Shown here piece after piece: positions 11,459-22,799 of a DNA stretch of 64,000 nt. The stretch lies in NCBI GenBank assembly GCA_028551475.1, contig CM052354.1:28729258-28793257 (forward strand), given 5' to 3'. The notes below the pieces were generated by a model. The model was not told the DNA's origin, did not search any database, and saw nothing but the letters and a program-made list of their open reading frames with translations. The DNA is from Casuarina equisetifolia (taxonomy: Eukaryota; Streptophyta; Magnoliopsida; Fagales; Casuarinaceae). Positions within the stretch are counted from its first letter, which is position 1. Each line of letters opens with the position of its first letter. The position numbers were made by a program, and so were the translations under genes.

Positions 11459-14400
11459 ATGTCAACCACGAGCTCCGTCCCAGATGGGAAGCTTGAGTCT
11501 CAGCCAATAGCCAGGAAGGCTGAGGAGGGTTCTGTTGATCTTGACAAAGGCTCATCATCTACTTCCTCCTCCCTTGTTATCGTCGACGAAACAGGATCTG
11601 TAAGTTTGCTTTCTTCCTCCTCTGATTGTTCGCCGGCTAATGGTGAAAACTTGGTAGGTCATAAGATTACACTTTTGACGTAGCCTGAGTTCCCACGGCC
11701 ACGAAAAGGAAGCCGGTCTAAAGAAATACAAGGAATACTGAACTCTTTCACACTTGCACCGCAGAATCCTAGCAGATGATCTGATTCCAGCCATGTCACT
11801 CCGGTCTCTGCCTTGCTGCGCAGAGATCGGTGGCGGGACATCCCGCTACCGGAATTAACGTCTTTGATGTAAGGCGGAGACATGGATGACCTTGCTGTTT
11901 TGGAATCCAGCTTGCTAGGATTGCTCTCCTTACGAACATAGACAGTTTTGCACTTCTGGGGGTTCATCACCAGAAAAGAAACCTTTCAGGATTTCCATTT
12001 CTTTTCACGTCTTAATTCATTTGAATATGCGGTTTCTAGTGAATGGTAATCCGGTGTCTGTCGTTTGATTATTTTTGTGTATCTAATGTCTACCTATGTT
12101 ATCAAGCAAACTTCATGAGAAAGAAAATGAAAAGGTCATAAGACTATGAGAAAACAGATCGGAGTTTAGGAGTAAAGGACTAGATCCAATAATTGTAATA
12201 GATCGCAACTTGATCGTAGGATTTGAACCCTATTTCTTATCAGTTATTTGTGATGAAAAATAAGTACTCATTTTTTTTGCTACTTATTTTGTTTTTTAAA
12301 TCAGAAAACAGAAATCATGCAAAGCAAGGAAGCATCTTCTACTGTACCTCATGTTTCCATCAATATGGATTCAGATGATGCGAAACTCCAGCAAGCCGAC
12401 ATATCCAGGATTATAAAAGAGAAGGATTTCAGTTCCTTACAAAATCTTGGAGGTGTCCAACAAATTGCAGACGCTTTGAACACTGACTTAGAATACGGGC
12501 TGCCTAGTGATGAGGCCCGCCAGGCCGGCACAATAACCCTCATTCAGATTCCCACACCGGGCTTCTTTGTTCGTCTCCTAAAAGCTTGCAATGATTACAC
12601 CGTGTGGCTTCTAGTCTTGGATGCAGCACTTTCACTTTTCTTTGGCATCGAAGGCATGGCCGATGCCTTACGTGATGGGTTCGTCCCGATTGCTGTTACC
12701 ATCTTGATTGTAGCCCAGAATTACCTCGAGCTCCACCTTGCAAAGATGTCAGGACAACGTGAACTATCGGACATGCCTCTAAAGGTTCTAGTCAAGAGAG
12801 GAGGACATGAAATGGAAGTCTGCATTTCCAATGTTGTAATAGGTGACATTGTGCTCCTCGAGAGGGGGTGTCTGGTTCCCGGTGATGGATTATTCTTCAA
12901 ATTTGGAGAATTCTCTTACCTGGTATTGGACGATGAGTCTACCATTGATGCTAATCAGCCTTTTTTGTTCTTTGGTGCAAAGGCGACTCGTGGATCTGGT
13001 GGCATGATAGTTACATCTGTGGGCTCTGGTACAACATTGGGCTATTTGATGACCCAGGTTACCCAAGAACCTGGCGCCAACCCATTATCAGATGAGCTTG
13101 ACAAAATAAATATTGTACTACAGGTTATCGGGCTTTTGATTCCTATTCTTATCCTTTTGGTATTGTTCCTCCGTTGGAAGTTTGGAAATGAAGATGTTCA
13201 CCCTAAGATGGCACAGATTAAGGGGAAACCAGGACCCATAAAGGAAGCGATCAAAGGAATTTTCATGAAAACAAATGGGAAGTTCGGTGCCTTAATAGCC
13301 ACGCTTACCATGTCGCTGCTAGGAGTAAAGGGAGGAATACCTTATGTCATCACACGCTACATCGATTATTGGTGGAAGAAGATGCTGTCTAACAAGGCTT
13401 CCGCTCAAGAACCCTTGGCTTGGCTCAACATGGCTTCAGTCTCAACTATCTGCATTGACGAAGCTGCGTGGCTGAGACTGAAACGACAGGCAGCTGATAT
13501 GGAGGCCTTAAGAAATGCCGGAGTTAACCTGATATTGATTTTCAAGGATAAAGCCCCAGGATTGGAAGCCCTAGGTTTTGACTCAAATGGATTAGTGATT
13601 ACTGGTGAAAGGTTTCGCAATTACAGTAACGAGGAGAGGATGGAGGCAGTGGATAATATCATCGTGATGGAAGGCTGCTCACCTTCTGATAAGCTCCTTT
13701 TGATGCAGTGTTTGAAGAAGAAAGGCAAGAGAGTAGCAATGGTTGGAGGGAAAACAAATGAGATTCCAGTACTAAAAGAAGCAGACGTGGGGATTCTGAT
13801 GGAGGCCTATAGCAGTGAAATGGCTAGAGAAAGTTCGGACATTATCATTAGGGACGACCATTTCAGTTTCTTGCTCACCATTGTATTGAGCGGGAGATGT
13901 ACGTATAACAACATTCAGAAATATATACAGTTTGAGCTCGCCATGACTATTGCAGGACTGTTGATACCCACCATCACAACCATATCCTTTGGATATTCTC
14001 CAATGTCAGTGATCCAAATGCTATGGGCAAACACCATCGTCACCTTTCTGGGAGGCCTTGCATTGATGACTGAGCCACCAACGAAGAACCTGATGAACAA
14101 GCCGCCAAAGAGTCAAACCGAACCGTTCATCACAAAAGCTATGTGGAGAAACATTGTCAGTCAAGCTCTATCTCAGACTGCCATCTTAGTCTTCTTCCAA
14201 TCTGAGGGGCATGCTATCCTGGGTATCAGCAAGGAGGTCAGTGAAAGCATTATCTTTAATACTTTTGTTCTCTTCCAGGTATTCAACATAATCATCGCAA
14301 GGGAGCCGGAGAATGAGAACGTTTTTAGGGGCATTCATCGTAATCCATGGCTTAGGGTAGCTGTGGCTAGCATTATGGTGCTGCAAGTGGCTTTTATTGA

Positions 14401-14680
14401 GGTCACACATACTCTTACTGGCAGTGAAAACTTGACTTGGGAGCAGTGGTTGGTTTGCCTTCTAAATGGAACAAGTCTATTAGCAACTGATTGGGCTACG
14501 AAATGCTCGGCAAGATGCGTCCTGGATGACGGTCCTGGACCATTTGGCTCTCACATGGGAGCAGTTGGCAGGACACCTTTTGTTCCGTCCGCATCTGCTT
14601 CCAATCTTGAGATGCAACTCGTCAATGGAAATCCAGGCATGTCCTCTGTTCGTGGAATACCCGGAAATAATAATGTCTAA
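11459..14680 (+). CDS. P2B Ca2+-ATPase-like protein, catalytically dead, copy 2
   Basis: Two coding exons: 11459-11599 (47 codons, donor gtaagt) and 12305-14680 (acceptor aaatcag). They join in frame through K-T-E-I to the internal ATG at 12317, giving 838 residues; a start at 12317 would give 787. The Ser/Thr/Asp-rich N-terminus (MSTTSSVPDG) is not a known ACA calmodulin-binding sequence. The body is closely similar to copy 1 and has the same losses: TGES missing, PEGLP changed to KGGIP, DKTGT changed to DEAAW, GDGxND changed to GGKTNE, nucleotide-binding domain deleted. The shared losses show that catalytic decay preceded the duplication, yet about 790 codons stay open. The tail is longer than in copy 1 and ends in a Gly/Ser/Asn-rich stretch. 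Probably a polytopic membrane protein with no ATPase activity; its role is unknown. Confidence 0.82.
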
Positions 14681-15480
14681 TAGTGGTTTTACTACGTTCC
14701 TATTGTAGCCTATCTTATGTGTTTTTATCCTTTAGTCTCTTTTATTTTTGTATATTTTAATTTTGGTATATGACCCATATCAATAATATACTGGTGTGTT
14801 GTATTCTATATATTTAGAAATTCAGGCATCTCCTTTCTTTGTGGGATATCTAGGTATAATAGTGGTTTGGCTGAGCTCCTCAACCTGTCTGATGTGTTTT
14901 TATCCTTTAATCGAGTTTAATTTTGTATATATTAAAATTTGGTATATAATTCATATTTATTAGTATACTAGTTTGTTGTGTTCTTTATACATGGATACCT
15001 TCTTCTTCTTCTTTTTTCACACGTTATGTCTATATTATGCTTTTGATTTTTAGCATGTACAAGTCAAACTTAGTGAGATAGGTAAAAATAAGAATATTTT
15101 ATAACTGTTTGTCTTTGTAAGTATTTTACCTTTTCTTTTCTCTAGTTCTTTTCATATTTAATCTGTTTACGTTTTGTTTGTTATTTGTAAGCTTGTCCGA
15201 ATTTCTATATGTTGATATAGGAGGAAAAGTGTTTATTATAATCTTCACGAGTATCACCATAAATAAATAAATAAATAAATAAAAGAATATATATATATAT
15301 ATAACAAATGACATGATAACCGAAAAAAAAAAAAGAAGAATGACTTGAAAACAGTGGAATTAGATATTTCAATGCCTAACTAAAATGATAAAACTGCCCA
15401 AAAAAATAATCAGACATCCTAAATCCAATTATTTGCGATATTCTATACCTAGATATAGCAATATGACATGAACAAATTAA
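14681..15480. other. 3' flank of ATPase-like copy 2
   Basis: AT-rich and without a gene. Two related T-rich segments at about 14695-14800 and 14865-14985 (ttatcctttagtc/ttatcctttaatc, tttggtatat, actggtgtgttgt/actagtttgttgt) look like a local tandem duplication of the 3' UTR. An (AAAT)n tract lies at about 15264-15282 and an (AT)n tract at about 15286-15302. Confidence 0.5.
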
Positions 15481-16110
15481 AGTAGAGCACCTTCAAGCTT
15501 TCAGATGAAGAGATTTTGATCAAACTAGAGGTGTATTTATTCTCATCTTTCTAAAGACGTAAAGCAAACAAAGCTGGTGAAATACGAATCATAGAGAAAG
15601 AGAGAACAACATAGAATTAGGCAAATTAGGGAGAGGCGAATTTAATTTGAAAGTAGTGACTTCTGCAAAGCATAAACACAAAGAATTTCCAAACAAGTTG
15701 AATGCTATGTTAACATAGAACCGGTGTGGGAGAAACAGAAAGATAAAGATCGAAGATCCGAACATGGAAGCAATCAAAACAGGAAATTTGTAAGAACCCT
15801 GAAAGGCTTCGCAGTGACTCGAAGTGAAGCAGAATATACAAAAGGCATTACGTGAGGGTTTGTGATCGAAGAAGCACCAATTGATTAGCGTACTTGGTAG
15901 GGGTTAAACCTCTTCATCAGCGATCCTCCCCCTCCTCCAGCTCTCTTCTCTCTCTCTCTCTCTCTCTCCCATTCTCATTCTCAAGGCTCGTCGACATCAT
16001 TTTAGCCTTGTATCCTGGGCAACCGAGCGTAGACTTCGGTTCAAGGAAATAGTCAGTCAACCGTGTTCTTTCGTAGCTTCTTCCTGGAAACAATTCCAAA
16101 CAGCCTGTTG
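15480..16110 (-). repeat. Leader-like dispersed module, copy 2
   Basis: Same family as 5700-6330, again antisense and 3' of an ATPase-like gene. It contains agtagagcacc, a conserved block ending in gcgtacttggtaggggttaaacctcttcatcagcg-type sequence, and a CT repeat at about 15949-15968. The donor-like site (about 15851) reads CAC|GTAATG on the minus strand, so the exon-end base differs from other copies. The block agtcagtcaaccgtg near 16050 also occurs near 6275. Confidence 0.6.
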
Positions 16111-17552
16111 GAACTGTTCTTGTTTAACTTATGTTAGACCCTGACTTGTGTTATTTGGTGCGCCTGGTGTCTCTGCTTTCTCTTAGTTGATTTAAGGATG
16201 AAAAGGAAAAGGAATCTTGAAAAACTTTGCGCTCAAAATACGAGGTCAAAGTCTTCATTAAATAATTCGAATATGCGAGAAAGGTGGATCCAAGACCTTT
16301 GAACGTAAAAGCTTGGGGAAAATACGAGTAAAGACCCAAGAAAGTTAACGCGGTTAAATGCAAGAGGTCTGGAGTTTTCTAGAGGTCGTTTTCGAACTTA
16401 GGTGATTAATATTTGTTTAGAACTAATTCTAATATAATTTTTTGCATGTGTAATTTTTTATTACAAATTAAATAGTATTACTTCTCTTCTTTTCCTTCTT
16501 TTTTTTTTGGTAGAATAGTAAATTATATTAGTAAAAATTAAAATATGGAAGTATAAGAGTACAAAAGTTATTACATTTATGAAAAGATAAAAATTGAAAT
16601 CTTCAAAATTTCACTCAAAATAACATTACTTTAAGATGATTTTATATTTTGAAACAAAGAAGATATCTCTTGCAATACTTTTGTTTTCCTTACTTTTTCA
16701 TATGATGCTTGAAGTAATCATACTCCACTCACTATTGAAGGTCCTCTGAACCCAAGTTAATTTGTAATTAACCTGGGCAAAAACATTTTCACGAGGTTTT
16801 TAATTTTCTCTCACAAATAGTTTAGTTGGTTAATAAGAAAAAAAAAAGGGAGGGGCACTGATGGTAGGAGATGCAGATGACGAAGACCTGGTGATGGTTG
16901 TGCAGCAAAAGTTGCCACTAAATGTGGTGAACAAAAGGTTTTGATCTATCATCTCTGGAGTTTGATCTCGTAGGTAGCAACTTGCTCTGTCTCTCTCTTT
17001 CTTAGGCTATAATTTTGGTCAATAGAAGAATAAATGAAAATTATCTTTATCAAAAAATCATGAACAAGGATTGATAGACAACACTCCTCAATGAACTCAT
17101 TCATTTAAAAAAAAAAACTGAATTAATGCATATCAAAAAAATACATGCACAACAACACCAAAGATTTTACATAATTTAGGATAAATCAAATCCTCCATCT
17201 ATAAGAAATGGTAATATATCACTATATAAGAATTTCTACAAACATAAAAGTTGCTAGAGAATTTACTTTCTCTGGTGACTCTCTCTCTTTGATTAATATG
17301 ACTATTCATTGAATAATATATCACACTTGGAGTTTCTTAGCCTTCTCTTTACAAATCAAGTGAGATGAAACCTAACCAAGAATATTATAACTTTTCCCTT
17401 AACCCCCAATTTGATTTCATACTTAACAATCCCAAGCATTGTTATTTAAAACAAGCCAAACTTCAAGCAACAAACGAAAAAAGTTTCAAAGGTTGGACTA
17501 AGAACAGGTACAATGGAATACCAATGCACTTCACACCTAAAATAACACTAAG
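16111..17552. other. Intergenic between the ATPase pair and the UGT array
   Basis: No gene found. The part from about 16990 to 17552 resembles the 3' flanks of the other UGT copies (near 19480-20000 and 28390-28900), for example the words ataattttggt and acaagccaaac, so it is the duplicated downstream region of the first UGT copy. Confidence 0.5.
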
Positions 17553-18889
17553 TCATTTGAGCAGAAAGCCCAACTTTTGAACAAAATTATCCATGTAAGA
17601 GTTATGAACGTCTTCTCTAAGCAGGAACTCCCTCCATTTGGCGTGGTTGGCTCTCACCTCTTTCCCTATGTTACTATCATCATCCATTACAGCTTTCACT
17701 GCCTCGAACACGCCCGCCCTTGTAAATAGCCCCTCTTCTTCACCTTTCTCAATCTCAATTCCTACTTTTAGATCTCCGGCCATCAGTCTTGCATTAACGA
17801 ATTGATCCGCAAAGTGTGGCAGAAACACCAATTGGCACTCGCTCACCAAGCCTTCAAACAAAGAACAATGTGTCACAAAGCACCCCACTGAAGGGTGCCT
17901 CAGAATCAACTGCTGCTGCACCCAACCGCCGTGAACTACCCCTCTTCCCTTAACTCTCTCTTCAAACCCTTCTGGCAATGCTAACTTGATTGTTTCTACG
18001 CCCATAGGCAGTTTAAGAGCAGCAGAAATGAAATGCCTGTTAGTTCTAAACCCAAAACCAGTTCTTGAAACTGATCCCTCTCTAATATACATTCGCTTCC
18101 CATTCCACAGAATATCACAGACTTGGCCTCGTAGCAATCCAGCCACTTCGCCCATTTCTCATCTAATGCAAAAGTTGGCGGTTCTGGCACTAATGGCCCT
18201 GCAAGAAACACAGGCTTTCTAAATTGTTCTTAAAATAATCACAGTAAGCCCCTCCATCTCCCTACAAGCTCTAAAACTGATCGCATCTGATTCTCTGATG
18301 GAGGTCATTAGCCGTTCCCTGAGTGACATATTCTGGCGCGAGTTCTTCATACTTAGAGCAATTAGTTGTCGAGATTCATGGGCACGAAACTTGATAACCG
18401 AAGGTGGAAAACTTGGCGGAGCTGCAATAAAATCTGCCTCTTCTCTTTCTGGGCTTACAAAGTAACCCATTGCTGGGCTAACAACGCTATGACATATAGT
18501 CTTGATGTTTTGTCGACGTGCCAAAGCTGGTAACCAATAGCTAAAATCATGGAAAATAATCTGGGGCTTGAGTTCGCAAAGAGAAGCTTTAAGTGTTGGT
18601 TCTGTAAGGTCCATGCAGTGATGAGGAGGGAATGTAAGGTGGAAGGAACATCGGCAGTTGTTTCAGTACCAGGAGGGAGGCCATCTACGTGTGGAACAGT
18701 TATTGGGATGAAAGAAATGAGGTCTTTGTGTTGATTGAAAGGGTCTAGCTTAACTTGAGTTTCGGTTGGCAAGAAGAAAGAGATTTTGAGGCCTCTCTCA
18801 GCAAGTTTATTGGAAATATGCAGGAATGGTATTACATGGCCCATGGCAAACCACGGACACAGTGCTATGTGAAAGGGTTTGTCGCTCAT
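17553..18889 (-). pseudogene. UGT79-like glycosyltransferase pseudogene (copy 1)
   Basis: Begins [18 protein letters not shown] like the intact copies and ends at the same C-terminal position, but is broken repeatedly. Single-base losses lie near 18614 (ccatgcagtg against ccatggcagt), 18255, 18230 and 18025, each shifting frame. A 9-base in-frame deletion near 17862 removes three residues of the PSPG donor-binding box: THCGAGSLSEG becomes THCSLFEG, losing the Gly-Ala-Gly next to the HCG motif. Even if the frames were read through, the donor pocket would be damaged. The upstream region keeps the acceptor-like attgcag|gtgtatat shared by other copies. A clear pseudogene by decay, not by retrocopying. 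Confidence 0.92.
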
Positions 18890-20006
18890 ATTTCCGGCAA
18901 AACTAAGAAATACTGTTGAAGGATCGTGAGGAAGAACATCTGAAGCACTAAGCGTTAATCTAATATACACCTGCAATTTAGAAATTTCAAAAACCCTAAT
19001 TTTCAAGAACATAAAGATTGCAAAAGCGACTTGCGGAGATGACGACACTAGTGATGCTTGGAAAGCAAAAGTAGGCGAGGAGATGAAGTTGCACTTTGAC
19101 TTAGGTTGAAGAAGACAGAACATTTGCTAATGTGAAAACGTCTCATTCCTATGAAAGAAAACACGACTTTAGAAATTGTCTTCATAATGCATTGTTTTCA
19201 ACAAGCTAATTGCAGTTTATAGGGCAAGATATAACCTTATAATAAATATATACTATTTTGAAAATCAATTACTTTCTACTTAGTTTTCTTTCAAGGATAT
19301 TCTTTTGCAATCCCATATGGAATTTTAAGAGTCAAAAAAAAAATTAAAGATGTGACAAAAACTAATAAAATAGGAAAAGAGACGAATATGGGTAGATGAG
19401 TTCAAACTTGGAAGATCTAAAAGAAAAATTCTTGATTGCATAGAAGCTATGAAAGATTCCATTTAAGGTTGAAAAGTTCTAGGCCTATAATTTTGGTAAA
19501 AAAAAAGAATAAATTAAGATTATTTTCATCAAAAGGATGTACAAGATTGATAGTTACTGGATAAGAAAGCATAACTCATAAATGGATGCAAATCTGACAG
19601 CAAACACATACATAACAAATACAATAACACAAAAGATTTTATATAATTTAGGATAAATAAAATCCTATCTCTACAAGAGATAGAAAAATATAACTATGGA
19701 AGAATCTTCATCAACATAGAGAATTTTCCAATTCTAGCAACTCTCTTTCTTTCTCCTTGGTTAACAGGAGAGTTCACTAAATCACACAACACATAGAGGT
19801 TTCATTTATAGACAAATTAAGACCAACCCAAGTTCATGACTACAATTTTATCTTAAGTTTAATTTTGATTCCATACTTACCAATTCCTTACATTTTTATT
19901 TAAAACAACCTAAAATTTAAGCAACATTTGAAAAGTTTAAAAGACATGCGTTAAGAGCGGCTACAATGGAAAACAAATACACTTCACACTAGAATATAAC
20001 CCGAAG
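18890..20006. other. Spacer between UGT copies 1 and 2
   Basis: No gene. About 19095-19210 (ggttgaagaagacaga, cattcctatgaaag, ctaattgcag) repeats near 28265-28380, marking the conserved 5' flank of a UGT unit. About 19470-20000 is the 3' flank of copy 2 and resembles 28390-28900. Confidence 0.5.
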
Positions 20007-21355
20007 TTATTCGAGCAAAGAATGCAGCTTTTCAACAAAACTATCAATGTGGTAGTTCTCAAGCTCTTCTCTCAGCAAGAACTCCCTTCATTTGGTGTGG
20101 TTGGCTCTTACCTCTTTCCCCAAATTACTATCATCGTCCATTACAGCCTTCACTGTCTCACTCACGCCCGCCCTTGTAAACAATCCGTCTTCTTCACCTT
20201 TTTCAATCTGAACTCCCACTTTTAGATCTTCGGCCATCAGTCTTGCATTGATGAATTGATCCCCAAAGTGTGGCAAAAACACCAATTGGCACTCGCTCAC
20301 CAGGCCTTCAGACAAAGAACCTGCCCCACAATGTGTCACAAAGCACCCCACTGAAGGGTGCCTCAGAATCAACTGCTGCCGGATCCAACCACCGTGAACA
20401 ACCCCTTTACCCCTAACTCTCTCTTCAAAACCTTCTGGCAATGCTGACTCGATTGTTTCTACACCCATTGATGGTTTCAGAGCAGCAAGAAAGGGAATGC
20501 CTATAAGTTCCAAACCCAAAACCAGTTCTTGAAACTGATCCTTCTCTAATATCCATTCGCTTCCCAATGTGAATATCACGGATTTAGCCTCAAAGCTATC
20601 CAGCCACTTTTCCCATTTCGCATCTAATGTAGAAGCTTGTTGGTTTGGCACTACAGGCCCTGCAAGAAGTACAGGCTTTTCAAATTGTTCTTCAACATAG
20701 TTGCAGTAAGCCCCTTCCATCTCTCTACAAGCTCTGAAACTAATCCCATCTGATTCTCCCATGGAGATCATTATTCGTTCCCCAAGTGATATGTTCCGAC
20801 CAAAATCTTTTATACCTGCAGAAGTTAGTTGTTGAGATTCATGGGAACGTAGTTTGATAACCGAATGGGGGAAACCTGGTGGAGCTATCATAAGATCTTG
20901 CGCTTTTCTTTTTGGGCTTAGAAAGTACCCCATAGCTGGTGGGCTACCAACGCTATAAAATATAGACTTGATGCCTTGCCGGCGCGCCAAAGCTGGTAAC
21001 CAATTGGTAAAATCGTAGAAAAGAAATTGGGGGTTGAATTCCCAAAGTGAAGCTTCAAGTGTTGGTTTTGTAAGATCCATGGCTGCCATGAGGAGTGAGT
21101 ACAAGTTAAAAGGAACATCTGCGGTGGTTTCAGTACCAGGAGGGAGGCCCTCCACATGCGGAACAATGATTGGGATGAAAGAAATGAGATCTTTGTGTAG
21201 ATTGAAAGGCTTTAGCCTAGCCTGAGTTTTGTTGGCGAGAAGAAAGAGATTTTGTGACCTCTCTCAGAAAGTTTATTGGAAATATGTAGGAATGTTGTTA
21301 GGTGGCCCATGGCAAACCACGGGTAAATGGCTATGTGAAAGGGTTTGTCGCTCAT
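20007..21355 (-). pseudogene. UGT79-like glycosyltransferase pseudogene (copy 2)
   Basis: Length and order match the intact copies: [18 protein letters not shown] at the N-terminus, and a complete PSPG box (from GGWIRQQLILRHPS to GDQFINARL). Two lesions interrupt it. A one-base loss near 21238 shifts the frame about 40 codons after the start, just before the KTQA motif. A Trp codon of the conserved HTKWREF motif is TGA at 20088-20090, removing the last 27 residues. The central frame of about 355 codons is otherwise open, so inactivation looks recent. A truncated product from an internal Met (MEGLPPGT) would lack the catalytic His. The leader acceptor-like site upstream is also altered (ttgcac|gtgtac). 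Confidence 0.88.
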
Positions 21356-22064
21356 ATTTGCAGCAAAATTGACAAAATATTGCTGAAGAATCGTGAGGAA
21401 GAATATGTCGAGCACTGAGCCTTAGAGGAACTATCTGATGTACACGTGCAATGTTGCAATTTGGGATCACCAAATACTTAGAAACTTAGAGATTGTCAAT
21501 GTATATGATTAAACATATTTTTGATTTAGGAAGTTCAAAACTATCAACATGTTACAATTGTTGAAGCTCTCCTATTTCTAACTAAACTACTTGGTGCCGA
21601 AAAGTAACCTACATCAAAGTGTAATTAAAGGTTGGACGTAGATCCCATGTTTAGCCCAAGCCACTAGCTTTGGCCATTTTTTGAGCAAACCACTAGCTTA
21701 GACTCTTTATGTGCAGATATTAAATTAATTGTGAAAACAACACTATCCGCTGATGGATTGCCCCAGAGAAAAAGAGGTCAAAGACTCAAGTGGATCTACA
21801 AGGCAATATTAAGCAAATGTGTAGAAATAAGAGCTTTCAATAGTTGTTAATCCTTGTAAGTCATGGTACTTTTGCTCTAATTTACTATGTTAATGTTTAA
21901 AAAAATGTTTACTATGATATTCTAAATTAGGTGTTGTTTTACTTTATCCACACAAACTCATACACCCATATGTCAAACTTGAGATTAGAAGGTTCCAAGC
22001 AGCATTTGCTTCCAACTAAGCTAATTGCTTGTTAGTGAGATATCTCAATATGACATGATCAAAT
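21356..22064. other. 5' flank of UGT copy 2
   Basis: No gene. About 21560-21700 (aagtaacctacatcaaagtg, ggttggacgtagatcccatgtttagcc) is repeated upstream of UGT copy 3 (about 26300-26400) and copy 4 (about 30490-30560), so it is a conserved UGT promoter-side segment. Confidence 0.5.
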
Positions 22065-22506
22065 TAAATTAGAGTACATATTGTTTGAAATTATAAGATT
22101 TAACCAAACTATAAATGTCTTTATTCTCATCTTACTAAAGACTAAGAGTAAAACAAAGCTTGTGAAATGCAAACCATTGAGTAAAGAAAGAACAACATAG
22201 AAATAGGCAAATTAGCGACAGGCGAATTTATTTGGAAAGTAGTATCTTTCACCAAATCGATATGAATGTCCAAACAAATTGAAAACTATGTCAATTATAG
22301 GACCGACGCTGGAGAAATAGAAAGAGATTAAAGATCCAAACATGAAAGTGATCAAAATAGAAAATTTGAAAAACCCAACCCAACTTCTAAAATGCTTCAT
22401 AAGTTCAAGAAACGAGACAAAGAATCATTTTTGTGTTCGCAGTGACTCGAAGTGAAGCAGAACATGCAAAAGGCATTACCTGAGGGTTGGTGGACGGAGA
22501 AGCACT

Positions 22507-22550
<44 letters not shown>

Positions 22551-22560
22551 CCTCTTCTTC
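22065..22560 (-). repeat. Leader-like dispersed module, copy 3 (upstream of UGT copy 2)
   Basis: Same family as 5700-6330. Here it is in the sense orientation relative to the minus-strand UGT and about 0.9 kb upstream of its ATG, which suits a 5' leader exon. The donor-like site ccctcag|gtaatgcc is at about 22479-22480. A CT repeat of about 39 bases (22510-22548) sits just upstream of it in transcription sense. Confidence 0.6.
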
Positions 22561-22799
22561 CGTTGCTTGTTCTTATCAACACTGCTGAACGTAACTCCGG
22601 ATCAACACTCTTTCTTTGTAGATTAAAAAATGAATGGGCAACAACGAGACATGAAAAGTCAAAGGAATCCTGACACCCCCCCATGTGATAATATAAAACA
22701 ATAAATATATTTTGTATTCTAATTTAAATAAAAAAAATCTGTCATGCAGAATAAACAATTTTGAGATAAAATTTAAATAAAAAGAAAAAGAAAGAAATG

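Noticed and set aside
11659-11970. Minus-strand frame of 103 codons in the intron of ATPase-like copy 2
   Set aside because: The paralogous sequence near 9290-9440 does not keep the frame and no domain is recognisable, so it is treated as intron and repeat sequence.
22452-22673. Frames through the CT repeat encoding Ser-Leu or Arg-Glu runs
   Set aside because: Low-complexity translation of a microsatellite within the leader-like module.
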